Origin: Kitasatospora sp. MMS16-BH015
GTDB taxonomy: Bacteria; Actinomycetota; Actinomycetes; Streptomycetales; Streptomycetaceae
Reading direction: 5' to 3'
Length of the DNA stretch: 64,000 nt
Assembly (NCBI RefSeq): GCF_002943525.1
Contig: NZ_CP025394.1
Coordinates: forward strand, 4,154,001 to 4,218,000
Positions within the stretch are counted from its first letter, which is position 1. Each line of letters starts with the position of its first letter. The position numbers and the translations under genes were made by a program. Shown here in pieces: positions 27,667 through 34,658 of the stretch. A model generated the notes under the pieces. The model had not been told where the DNA came from. It was given only the letters and a program-made list of their open reading frames with translations, and did not search any database.

Positions 27667-27866
27667 GCGTTGCCCGGGGGCGGTACCGGAGCGCGCTGGT
27701 GGGGGCCGTGGGCCCGCGAACTGACACTCTCCGGGCGCTGGGCACCCCGGGGTCGTCGGGGGTTCAGCGGGGGTGCCTATGCTGACCCGGCACGGTCGGC
27801 ATCGGGTTGGCCTGCCAGGTGGGCTCGGGTGAGACCGCCTGCTAGGAAGAGGGAGGGCCCAGCGCC

Positions 27867-28040
27867 ATGGAGAACCAGATCATCCACAAGGCCGCGTTCC
27901 TGCTGCACGAGTGCCACGAGCCGGAGGCCACCGTGGTGGAGCGGCTGAAGGACTACTTCCCCCAGCTGTCGCTGACCGAGCGCGAGCGCTACGTCTCGGA
28001 GGCCTGGGACCAGGTGCACACCAAGAACGGCGCCGTCTGA
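27867..28040 (+). CDS. Small protein of unknown function (57 aa)
   Basis: ATG 27867, preceded by GGGAGGG, translates to MENQIIHKAAFLLHECHEPE..., ending DQVHTKNGAV. It is Glu/His-rich, probably mainly helical, with one Cys flanked by His (HECHEPE), a possible metal site. There is no TM segment or signal. A hairpin starts 44 bp after the stop. I do not know the family. Confidence 0.65.
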   Translation: MENQIIHKAAFLLHECHEPEATVVERLKDYFPQLSLTERERYVSEAWDQVHTKNGAV

Positions 28041-28084
28041 CCGCGCGAGCCCGATCGCATGAGCACGCCCCGGAGAAGAGAAGG

Positions 28085-28250
28085 GGCTCCGCACTCGGGC
28101 CACTGACCACCAATGCCCAGTGAGTGCGGAGCCACTGCTCGGAGGGGGGAGCAGCCTCGGGGGGACAGACTGCTCCCCCGGGCGGAACTCCCACAACCGG
28201 TGCCGCGTCGGGGGGAAGCCGCGGCGCCCGGTCCCACAGCGGGGAGTTCC
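28085..28250 (+). ncRNA. Candidate structured RNA made of three consecutive hairpins
   Basis: The 436-bp gap between two small genes (28041-28476) holds three strong hairpins in a row. H1 has a 12-bp stem, 28085-28096 with 28122-28133, and an inner GGGC/GCCC pair. H2 has a 10-bp stem, 28145-28154 with 28170-28179. H3 has a 9-bp stem, 28184-28192 with 28242-28250, and further imperfect pairing inside. It does not show the SRP tetraloop region. H1 alone could be a terminator of the 57-aa gene. The rest of the gap (28251-28476) shows nothing I can assign. Strand is given for the flanking genes' direction. Confidence 0.4.
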
Positions 28251-28476
28251 GGTTCCATGTACCGGGGATTCCTGCCAGATCCTCGCTACGTGTTCCATCC
28301 TGCCGCCGGGGCGAGCCGGGAGCACCCGGACAAAGACCCCACTCGCCGGGACCTTCGTCCTGCCGGGTGAACGCGTCTCTCACCCCTTCGGCCATCCGGT
28401 GGATAAGCTGCCAGGCAGTGGACGGCCCCTACGGACCGTCAGTCGCCAGGGGATGGCAGGGAGGCGGGCCGGAGCG

Positions 28477-28641
28477 ATGGCACAGGCGCGGAAGATCGGC
28501 ATGTACCTCCTGCTCATCTTCGTCATCTACACGATCATCACGTCTCCCGCCAGGGCGGCCGAACTGGTCCAGTCGGGGTTCGTGGGCATCTCGGACGCCG
28601 CCAAGGCGGTGGGCACCTTCATGACGGGCCTGGTCAAATGA
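28477..28641 (+). CDS. Small single-span membrane or secreted protein (54 aa)
   Basis: ATG 28477 gives MAQARKIGMYLLLIFVIYTI..., ending VGTFMTGLVK. A basic N-terminus is followed by one hydrophobic segment (about residues 8-24) and PARAAEL, which could be a signal peptidase site (ARA). The remainder is amphipathic (VGISDAAKAVGTFM). A purine-rich GGAGGCGGGCCGGAG lies upstream. No function is known to me. Confidence 0.6.
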   Translation: MAQARKIGMYLLLIFVIYTIITSPARAAELVQSGFVGISDAAKAVGTFMTGLVK

Positions 28642-28756
28642 CCGGCCTGGTCAGATGACCTGCTTGGTCACATAGCGGACCGGGTGTCCCGCCGGGCGGG
28701 GCCGCCGGTTACGGTGGGCCGGTCCACGCGACCCTCAATCCGCTAGGAGCGGCATC

Positions 28757-29050
28757 GTGATCCGGCACCTGGTCCTGTTCAAGCTCAACGACGGCGTCGC
28801 CAAGGACGACGAGCGCGCCGTCGCCGGCGCCAAGGCCTTCGACGAGCTCGGCCCGCAGATCCCCGAGCTGCGCGAGTGGGAGTGCGGCTGGAACACCAGC
28901 GAGCGCGACATCGCGTACGACTACGCGGTCAACAGCCTGGTCGAGGACGGCGCGGCGCTGCAGGCCTACATCAACCACCCGGCCCACCAGGCCGCCGCCG
29001 GGCAGTGGCGCGAGTTCGCCACCTGGGTGATCGCCGACATCGAGGTCTGA
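28757..29050 (+). CDS. Dabb-family (stress-responsive alpha/beta barrel) protein
   Basis: 97 residues from GTG 28757. MIRHLVLFKLNDGV, WNTSERDIAYDYAVNSLV and YINHPAHQAAAGQW follow the Dabb/ferredoxin-like barrel pattern, with the conserved His of HPAHQ. Such small dimeric barrels occur in stress responses and in some cyclase or hydrolase roles; no specific function can be given. A strong hairpin lies 40 bp downstream. Confidence 0.85.
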   Translation: MIRHLVLFKLNDGVAKDDERAVAGAKAFDELGPQIPELREWECGWNTSERDIAYDYAVNSLVEDGAALQAYINHPAHQAAAGQWREFATWVIADIEV

Positions 29051-29090
29051 CCCCCGCCGGCCCACCGGGCCGTACACGCACGAACCGGCC

Positions 29091-29123
29091 GAGCCCCCGG
29101 GATCCCCGTGATCCCGGGGGCTC
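29091..29123. terminator. Terminator after the Dabb gene
   Basis: A perfect 14-bp stem (GAGCCCCCGGGATC, 29091-29104, with 29110-29123) and loop CCCGT, between the Dabb gene and the first sigma factor. Confidence 0.8.
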
Positions 29124-29170
29124 CGTCGTGCCCCGGCCCGACCCCCGGCCGGGTGCGGCCGAATGCCTGT

Positions 29171-29202
29171 CAAGCCACCAACACACCTATTTGTGGTGCT
29201 TG
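29171..29202. promoter_or_regulatory. Inverted repeat upstream of the first sigma gene
   Basis: CAAGCCACCA (29171-29180) and TGGTGCTTG (29194-29202) form an inverted repeat with one bulge. It is AT-richer than its surroundings and about 60 bp before the sigma start, so it may be a regulatory site or a leader hairpin. Confidence 0.4.
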
Positions 29203-29263
29203 CCCGTACCTGGCACGACTTGTGATGCTATGACCGATTTCTGCCGACTTCGGGAGGGGTGGA

Positions 29264-30067
29264 GTGCTCGTGCGGACACCAGGGACGCAGGGGGCCCAGG
29301 AGGGCACGCCGGTCGACGTGCGCACCCTGACCCGGGTGCTCTTCGAACGGCTGGCGGAGCTGCCGCCCGGTGCCCCGGAGCGGGACCGGGTGCGGGCCGC
29401 GCTGATCGAGGTGAACATCCCCCTGGTCCGGTACGCCGCGACGCGCTTCCGCAGCCGGAACGAGCCGATGGAGGACATCGTCCAGGTCGGCACCATCGGG
29501 CTGATCAACGCGATCGACCGGTTCGACCCCGGGCGCGGGGTGCAGTTCCCGACCTACGCGCTGCCGACCATCCTCGGCGAGATCAAGCGGTACTTCCGGG
29601 ACAACGTCCGCACCATGCACGTGCCCCGCCGGCTCCAGGAGCTCTGGGTACAGGTCAGCGGCGCGATGGAGGAGCTGACGGTGACCCACGGGCGGACCCC
29701 GAAGGTGCCCGAGATCGCCGCCAGCCTGCGCATCCCGGAGGAGGACGTGCGGGCCTGCCTGGACGCCGGGCGGGCCTACAGCGCGGCCTCCCTGGAGGCC
29801 GCCCAGGAGCACGAGGGCGGCCTGGCCCTGCTCGACCGGCTCGGCTACGAGGACTCGGCGCTGGCCGACGTGGAGCACCGCGACATGGTGCGCCACCTGC
29901 TGGTCCAGCTGCCCGAGCGGGAGCGGCAGATCATCATGCTGCGCTTCTTCGCCAATCTGACGCAGTCCCAGATCAGTACCGAGCTCGGCATGTCCCAGAT
30001 GCACGTCTCGCGACTACTGTCGAGAATCCTGACCAGGCTCCGGACCGGGAATTCCTGGGAGGAGTGA
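29264..30067 (+). CDS. sigF: RNA polymerase sigma factor, SigB/SigF/SigG family
   Basis: 267 residues, or two fewer if GTG 29270 is used, which has better spacing to GGGAGGGG. Region 2 reads FRSRNEPMEDIVQVGTIGL and FDPGRGVQFPTYALPT, region 3 has VPRRLQELWVQVSGAM and region 4 has LTQSQISTELGMSQMHVSRL. This is the class 3 sigma group used in stress and sporulation. Order and neighbours (upp, tadA, tRNA-Ser, then two sigma genes) match, from memory, SCO4035 sigF followed by SCO4034 sigN, so the symbol rests on synteny. No anti-sigma gene is adjacent, as for sigF in S. coelicolor. Confidence 0.85.
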   Translation: MLVRTPGTQGAQEGTPVDVRTLTRVLFERLAELPPGAPERDRVRAALIEVNIPLVRYAATRFRSRNEPMEDIVQVGTIGLINAIDRFDPGRGVQFPTYALPTILGEIKRYFRDNVRTMHVPRRLQELWVQVSGAMEELTVTHGRTPKVPEIAASLRIPEEDVRACLDAGRAYSAASLEAAQEHEGGLALLDRLGYEDSALADVEHRDMVRHLLVQLPERERQIIMLRFFANLTQSQISTELGMSQMHVSRLLSRILTRLRTGNSWEE

Positions 30068-30131
30068 GCAGAACAGGACGTGTCCGGGGATTGCTGGGCG
30101 TCATCACGGTGTGACAAGTTGCGACGTTCGG

Positions 30132-30157
30132 GTTTGCCGGGGCACGTGATCCGGTAT
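30132..30157 (+). promoter_or_regulatory. Candidate SigB-class promoter of the second sigma gene
   Basis: GTTT (30132-30135), 16 bp, then CGGTAT (30152-30157), close to the streptomycete SigB-group pattern GNNT-N14-16-GGGTAC/T. It lies 90 bp before the start at 30248, suggesting control by itself or by a sister sigma factor. Confidence 0.4.
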
Positions 30158-30247
30158 TGAGCTGGAGAAGTCACCCGGCCGGCGTCCGGCCGGGAACTGC
30201 CGCTGGGTAGTGGACGTTCAACTGTCAGTCACGAGGGGGTGGGGTAC

Positions 30248-31108
30248 ATGTCCGCGGAGCTGATCCCGGTGCAGGTCGGTGAGCTGAGCCCGGCGCAGGT
30301 GGCCGAGCTGATCCCGGCGCAGGCCGGTGAGCTGCCGGAGATCGACCGCACGCTGGACACCCGCACCCTCTCCCGCTCGCTCTTCCAGCGCCTGGCCGGC
30401 CTGGAGCCGGAGAGCGCCGAGCACACCTACGTGCGCGACACCCTGATCGAGCTCAACCTGCCGCTGGTCCGGTACGCCTCCGCCCGCTTCCGCAGCCGGA
30501 ACGAGCCGATGGAGGACATCGTCCAGGTCGGCACGATCGGCCTGATCAAGGCGATCGACCGGTTCGACCCGGAGCGCGGGGTGGAGTTCCCCACCTTCGC
30601 GATGCCCACCGTGGTCGGCGAGATCAAGCGCTTCTTCCGCGACACCAGCTGGTCGGTCCGGGTGCCGCGCCGGCTCCAGGAGCTGCGGCTGGCCCTCACC
30701 AAGGCGGGCGACGAGCTCTCCCAGCGGCTCGACCGCTCCCCCACCGTGGCCGAGCTGGCCGGCTTCCTCGGCGTCTCCGAGGAGGACGTGGTCGAGGGCC
30801 TCGCGGTGGGCAACGCCTACACCGCCAGCTCCCTCGACTCCAGCCCCGGCGAGGAGGACGGCGACGGCCCGCTGGCCGACCGCCTCGGGTACGACGACCT
30901 CGCCCTGGAGGGCGTGGAGTACCGCGAGTCGCTCAAGCCCCTGCTCGCCAAGCTGCCCCCGCGCGAGCGCCGCATCATCATGCTGCGCTTCTTCGGCAAC
31001 CTGACGCAGTCGCAGATCGGCGAGGAGATCGGCATCTCCCAGATGCACGTCTCCCGCCTGCTGACCAAGACCCTGACCCAGCTGCGGGCGGGCCTGGTCA
31101 ACGAGTAG
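30248..31108 (+). CDS. sigN: RNA polymerase sigma factor, SigB/SigF group (second copy)
   Basis: 286 residues from ATG 30248, ten bases after GAGGGGG; GTG 30239 is too close to it. The same region 2 core is present as in the preceding gene (FRSRNEPMEDIVQVGTIGL), then FDPERGVEFPTFAMPT, VPRRLQELRLALTKAGDEL and LTQSQIGEEIGISQMHVSRL. The two genes are clearly tandem paralogues. The N-terminus carries three 8-residue repeats (ELIPVQVG, ELSPAQVA, ELIPAQAG) not seen in the first gene. A 180-bp gap with a SigB-class promoter precedes it. The symbol follows the SCO4034 position from memory. Confidence 0.83.
   Translation: MSAELIPVQVGELSPAQVAELIPAQAGELPEIDRTLDTRTLSRSLFQRLAGLEPESAEHTYVRDTLIELNLPLVRYASARFRSRNEPMEDIVQVGTIGLIKAIDRFDPERGVEFPTFAMPTVVGEIKRFFRDTSWSVRVPRRLQELRLALTKAGDELSQRLDRSPTVAELAGFLGVSEEDVVEGLAVGNAYTASSLDSSPGEEDGDGPLADRLGYDDLALEGVEYRESLKPLLAKLPPRERRIIMLRFFGNLTQSQIGEEIGISQMHVSRLLTKTLTQLRAGLVNE
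30257..30328 (+). repeat. Three 24-bp in-frame repeats at the sigma factor N-terminus
   Basis: Units 30257-30280, 30281-30304 and 30305-30328 each begin GAGCTGA and encode ELxPxQxx octapeptides. They are codon-aligned, so they arose by in-frame duplication, and lie before conserved region 1.2/2. Confidence 0.85.
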
Positions 31109-31113
31109 TCGTC

Positions 31114-31239
31114 AGGGTCTCTCTTACGGGTCACGTCGGATCAGCGGGCGTCGTTGGAGGGCCCCTCCTGCCCGTTGGCGGGCAAGGAGGGCGCGTGCCT
31201 CGGCGGCGACCACCCGGCGCGACCCGTAAGAGAGACCCT
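31114..31239. repeat. 19-bp perfect inverted repeats flanking a nested hairpin
   Basis: AGGGTCTCTCTTACGGGTC (31114-31132) is repeated exactly in inverted form at 31221-31239, 88 bp apart. Between them lies a second hairpin, CCCTCCTGCCCG / CGGGCAAGGAGGG around 31165-31195. The right arm overlaps the stop codon of the phosphatase gene (31238-31240), and the left arm starts six bases after the sigma stop. It could be a large bidirectional terminator or a very small mobile (MITE-like) element. No target duplication is visible. Confidence 0.7.
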
Positions 31240-32125
31240 ACTCCAGCAGGTTGGCCCGCAGGCCCTCGAGGACGGTGTCGTCGAGGCCCAGGCCGTCCTG
31301 CCAGAACTTCTCGAACGTGCCCCAGCCGCGCTCGACCTCCTCGAAGGCGGCCTCCAGGTACCGGCGCTCGGCGTGGAAGATGGGCAGCATCAGCGAGGGG
31401 TCCTTCATCAGGCCCTGGCTGCCGAAGGACTCCACGATGGCGGCGATGATCTTGCCGGAGCGCTCGTTGGTGAGCAGGTAGTCCTCGAAGACCGTCTCGC
31501 GGTCGACGCCCAGCGCGGTGAGCATGACGGCGGCCGCCCAGCCGGTGCGGTCCTTGCCCGCCGAGCAGTGGAAGAGCGCCGGCGGCCCGTCCGGCATCGC
31601 CAGCAGCCGGACCACCTCGGCGAACCGCTGCCGCCCGACCTCGGCCGTGACGAACCACCGGTAGAGGCCCTCCATCATCCCGGCGGCCTTGCCGTCCCCC
31701 AGCACCTCGCGCTGCCGCTCGGCGTCCCGCCCGGCCAAGGCGTCCCGCAGGGCCACGTAGATGTCGAAGTCCGTCGCGTAGACCGGCACGTGGTGCAGCG
31801 TCATGCCACCGGGCTCGGTGGGCTCCACGGTGACGGTCTCGGCGGAGTCCTCGGCCGCGTCCACGGCGGCCACCGGCAGCCCGGGGATCCGGTCCGGCCC
31901 GGCCTCGCGGACCTCCTCGCGGCTGCGCAGGTCGATCACCCGGCGCAGCCCGCTGCCGGCCAGGACGGCCAGGTCCTCCTCGGAGAGGCGGTTGAGCGCG
32001 TCGGCGCGCAGCGCCACCCCGTGCCGGACGGTCCGGCCGTCCCGGGTGCGGTAACCACCCAGGTCACGGGCGTTGACCGCGCCCCGGAGGCCGAGGGTGC
32101 GGGCGATGGGCGGCTGCTCGGGCAC
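31238..32125 (-). CDS. Tyrosine-protein phosphatase (PTP/DSP-like)
   Basis: 295 residues from GTG 32125 after AGGAGGA. The N-terminus LRGAVNARDLGGYRTRDGRT and the active site FHCSAGKDRTGWAA (HCx5R, catalytic Cys and Arg) identify the tyrosine phosphatase family that includes Mycobacterium PtpB-like enzymes. The general-acid Asp is likely in VYATDFDIY. It should dephosphorylate phosphotyrosine/serine or phosphoinositides. Its stop lies inside the 19-bp inverted repeat. Confidence 0.92.
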   Translation of the reverse strand: MPEQPPIARTLGLRGAVNARDLGGYRTRDGRTVRHGVALRADALNRLSEEDLAVLAGSGLRRVIDLRSREEVREAGPDRIPGLPVAAVDAAEDSAETVTVEPTEPGGMTLHHVPVYATDFDIYVALRDALAGRDAERQREVLGDGKAAGMMEGLYRWFVTAEVGRQRFAEVVRLLAMPDGPPALFHCSAGKDRTGWAAAVMLTALGVDRETVFEDYLLTNERSGKIIAAIVESFGSQGLMKDPSLMLPIFHAERRYLEAAFEEVERGWGTFEKFWQDGLGLDDTVLEGLRANLLE

Positions 32126-32243
32126 TGCGTCCTCCTGGGGTCCGGGCCCCGGCGTACGGACGTACGAGTGCGCCGGTTCCGGTCAGTCTAGGACCGCCGG
32201 GGCCGGAAGGGCCGGGCCCGGGGCCCGGTGGGCCCCGTACCGG

Positions 32244-32441
32244 TTACTTGACGGCGAGCCAGACCACGCCGGCCAGCACGATCAGCGCGACCACGGCGAT
32301 GCCGACGATCTTGCCGGTGCGACCGGAGTTGGAGCTACCGTAGGTGGAGACGGAGCCGGGAGCCTGCGGGGCGGGAGTCTCGTCGACGAACGCCCGGAAC
32401 ATCTGGGTGCTGCCGGCGGGGTCGTAGTCGTTGTCAGCCAT
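32244..32441 (-). CDS. Small single-TM membrane protein (65 aa)
   Basis: ATG 32441 gives MADNDYDPAGSTQMFRAF..., with a C-terminal TM helix (GIAVVALIVLAGVVWLAV, about residues 46-63) and a single Lys after it. The N-terminal 40 residues are Asp/Ser/Pro-rich and hydrophilic, so the protein is probably tail-anchored. There are 118 bp between it and the phosphatase start upstream of it in map order. No family is known to me. Confidence 0.65.
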   Translation of the reverse strand: MADNDYDPAGSTQMFRAFVDETPAPQAPGSVSTYGSSNSGRTGKIVGIAVVALIVLAGVVWLAVK

Positions 32442-32585
32442 GGCAGGGACTCTAGCCAATTCGGCCGGTCGGTCGACACCCCGGACCCCCGGGTGGGTGA
32501 CCCACCGGCGCGGGACTTGAGACATCCGGGGCCCGATTCGCTCCGCGCACGCCCCGTCGACGGGCCGATCGGGTTGACTGCCGGT

Positions 32586-33566
32586 ATGACCGACACCCAC
32601 AGCGACACCCCTGCCAAGGGCAGCGACAAGGTCAGCCTCGGCGGTTCGGAGCTTCGGGTCTCCCGGCTCTGCCTGGGCGGCAACGTCTTCGGCTGGACGG
32701 CCGACGAGGCGCAGTCCTTCGCCGTCCTGGACGCCTTCGCGGCCGGCGGCGGCAACTTCGTCGACACCGCCGACGTCTACTCCGCCTGGGTCCCCGGCCA
32801 CCGGGGCGGCGAGTCCGAGACCGTGTTGGGCCGCTGGATCCACAGCCGGGGCAACCGGGACGAGATCGTGATCGGTACCAAGGTCGGCGGCCACCCCGCG
32901 ATGCCCGGCATCTCGGCCGCCAACATCCAGGCCGCCACCGAGGGCTGCCTGCGGCGGCTCGGGGTCGACCGGATCGACCTCCTCTACACCCACTGGGACT
33001 TCCCCGAGACCCCGGTCGAGGAGTTCGTCCCCGCCCTGGACGCCCTGGTCCGGGCCGGCAAGGTGCGGGCCGTGGCCGCCTCCAACATCAGCGCGGCCCG
33101 GCTCACCGCCTCCCTCGACTTCTCGGCCCGCGAGGGCCTGGCCGCCTACGTGGCCGTGCAGCCGCACTACAACCTGGTCTCCCGCCGCTCCTACGAGGGC
33201 CCGCTGGCCGCCGTGGTCGCCGCCCGCGGCCTCTCCTGCCTCCCCTACTACGCCCTCGCCTCCGGCTTCCTCACCGGCAAGTACCGCCCCGGCGGCGGCC
33301 GGGCCGACAGCGGCCGGGGCCACGGCGCAGCCGACTTCCTGAACGACCCGAAGGCCCTCCGCATCCTCGCCGCCCTCGACAAGGTCGCCGACATCCACGA
33401 CTCCGCCCCCGCGACGGTCGCCCTGGCCTGGCTCAACGCCCAGCCGACCGTCGCCGCCCCGATCGCCTCCGCGCGGCGGGTGGAGCAGCTGCCGGCCCTG
33501 CTCGACGGAGCGCGGCTGCGCCTGACGGCGGAAGATCTGGAACTCCTCGATTCAGCCAGCCACTGA
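32586..33566 (+). CDS. Aldo/keto reductase
   Basis: 326 residues from ATG 32586. The catalytic tetrad is readable: Asp and Tyr in DTADVYSAW, Lys in VIGTKVGG and His in LYTHWDFP. NADPH-site blocks (SNISAARL, VQPHYNLV, YALASGFLTGKYR, IASARRVEQL) complete the pattern. The substrate is unknown; the class resembles YajO/AKR11-13-like enzymes. It lies alone between a small membrane protein and a cell-wall hydrolase, with a 13-bp hairpin downstream. Confidence 0.93.
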   Translation: MTDTHSDTPAKGSDKVSLGGSELRVSRLCLGGNVFGWTADEAQSFAVLDAFAAGGGNFVDTADVYSAWVPGHRGGESETVLGRWIHSRGNRDEIVIGTKVGGHPAMPGISAANIQAATEGCLRRLGVDRIDLLYTHWDFPETPVEEFVPALDALVRAGKVRAVAASNISAARLTASLDFSAREGLAAYVAVQPHYNLVSRRSYEGPLAAVVAARGLSCLPYYALASGFLTGKYRPGGGRADSGRGHGAADFLNDPKALRILAALDKVADIHDSAPATVALAWLNAQPTVAAPIASARRVEQLPALLDGARLRLTAEDLELLDSASH

Positions 33567-33628
33567 CCCTCCAGGGGCGCGGGGAACTGCGCGAGGCCGG
33601 AAGAGGCGGAGCCGTCATCCACAGCGAA

Positions 33629-33666
33629 GAGCCGGTTGCACCGTCAACGGACAGTGCAACCGGCTC
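33629..33666. terminator. Terminator between aldo/keto reductase and NlpC/P60 genes
   Basis: GAGCCGGTTGCAC (33629-33641) pairs perfectly with GTGCAACCGGCTC (33654-33666), with a 12-nt loop, between convergent genes. Confidence 0.75.
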
Positions 33667-33726
33667 GCTGTGTAAGACAACCTCAGAGTGCCTGGTGGGC
33701 CGCGCCGTTCCCCGCGCCCCCGGGGG

Positions 33727-34644
33727 TTACGGCCGTCCGAAGAAGTCCGGGGAGTAGCTCGACGAGAGGGTGGAGACCCGGACGTTCCTGCCCGGGCGTG
33801 GGGCCTCGACGTAGCGGTTGCCGCCGAGGTAGATCGCCACGTGGTGGATGCCGGAGGAGCGGCCGTTGCTCGACCAGAAGAGCAGGTCACCCGAGCGGAG
33901 GTCGTCCGCCGAGATCGGGGTGGTGGCCGCGTACTGGTCGTCGGCGACCCGCGGCAGGCTGACCCCGGCGCGGCGGAAGGCCTGCTGGACCAGCCCCGAG
34001 CAGTCGTAGCCGGAGGGGCCGTTGCCGCCCCAGACGTACGGCTTGCCGAGCTGGGCCAGGGCGAAGTCGACCGCGGAGCCGTGGTCGCCGTCGTCCGTGG
34101 TGGCGGGCGGCGGCTGCGGGACGGAGCGGTCGCGCTCGCCGGACTGGCCGGTGCGGTCGAGGTAGATGTCGCGGTGGCTGGTGTAGCGCCACTGCCCGGC
34201 GGAGTTGCGGAACCAGTAGACCGAGCCGTCCCAGCCCTGCCGGATCCCGCTGGAGGCCGCAGGGGTGCTCCCGCCGCCTCCGGAACCGCCGGAGCTGCCG
34301 GAACCGCCGGCGCCGGCGCCGGTGCGGTCGAGGTAGACGCTCTGGTGACTGGTGTAGCGCCACTCGCCGGCGGTGTTCTTGAACCAGTACCGGGTGCCGT
34401 CCCAGCCCTGTCCGCTCGGGGCGGGCATCGCGTTGGCGGTGGTGGCCTCGGCGGTGAGGCCGATGACCCCGGCGCCCGCCAGCACGGTGGTGGCGATGCA
34501 GGTCCTGCGGACGGCTCGGTGTATTCGCCCCTCGGCGGCCGACGGGCGCGGGGCCCGGGCGGGGGTGGTGCAGGCGGTGCAGACGCAGGGCCCGCCGGGG
34601 GCCTCGGTGAAGCCGAGCAGGCCCTGGTCGGTGGTGGTGTTCAC
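33727..34644 (-). CDS. Secreted NlpC/P60 peptidoglycan hydrolase with two GW-like repeats
   Basis: 305 residues from GTG 34644, after GGAAGGA. A hydrophobic export segment (about 48-68, VLAGAGVIGLTAEATTANA) ends in an AxA-type site. Two copies of a cell-wall-binding-like unit follow: GWDGTRYWFKNTAGEWRYTS (about 80) and GWDGSVYWFRNSAGQWRYTS (about 135), joined by a Gly/Ser linker. The C-terminal NlpC/P60 domain has catalytic Cys in GYDCSGLVQQAF and His in GIHHVAIYLGG. It should cleave peptide cross-bridges in peptidoglycan. It lies 14 bp downstream of the SPFH gene, probably in one operon. Confidence 0.9.
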   Translation of the reverse strand: MNTTTDQGLLGFTEAPGGPCVCTACTTPARAPRPSAAEGRIHRAVRRTCIATTVLAGAGVIGLTAEATTANAMPAPSGQGWDGTRYWFKNTAGEWRYTSHQSVYLDRTGAGAGGSGSSGGSGGGGSTPAASSGIRQGWDGSVYWFRNSAGQWRYTSHRDIYLDRTGQSGERDRSVPQPPPATTDDGDHGSAVDFALAQLGKPYVWGGNGPSGYDCSGLVQQAFRRAGVSLPRVADDQYAATTPISADDLRSGDLLFWSSNGRSSGIHHVAIYLGGNRYVEAPRPGRNVRVSTLSSSYSPDFFGRP

Positions 34645-34658
34645 GTGGGCGTCCTTCC

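Noticed and set aside
28085..28250. SRP RNA, 6S RNA, RNase P RNA or tmRNA
   Set aside because: The conserved SRP tetraloop region, the single long 6S-type hairpin and tmRNA tRNA-like ends are all absent.
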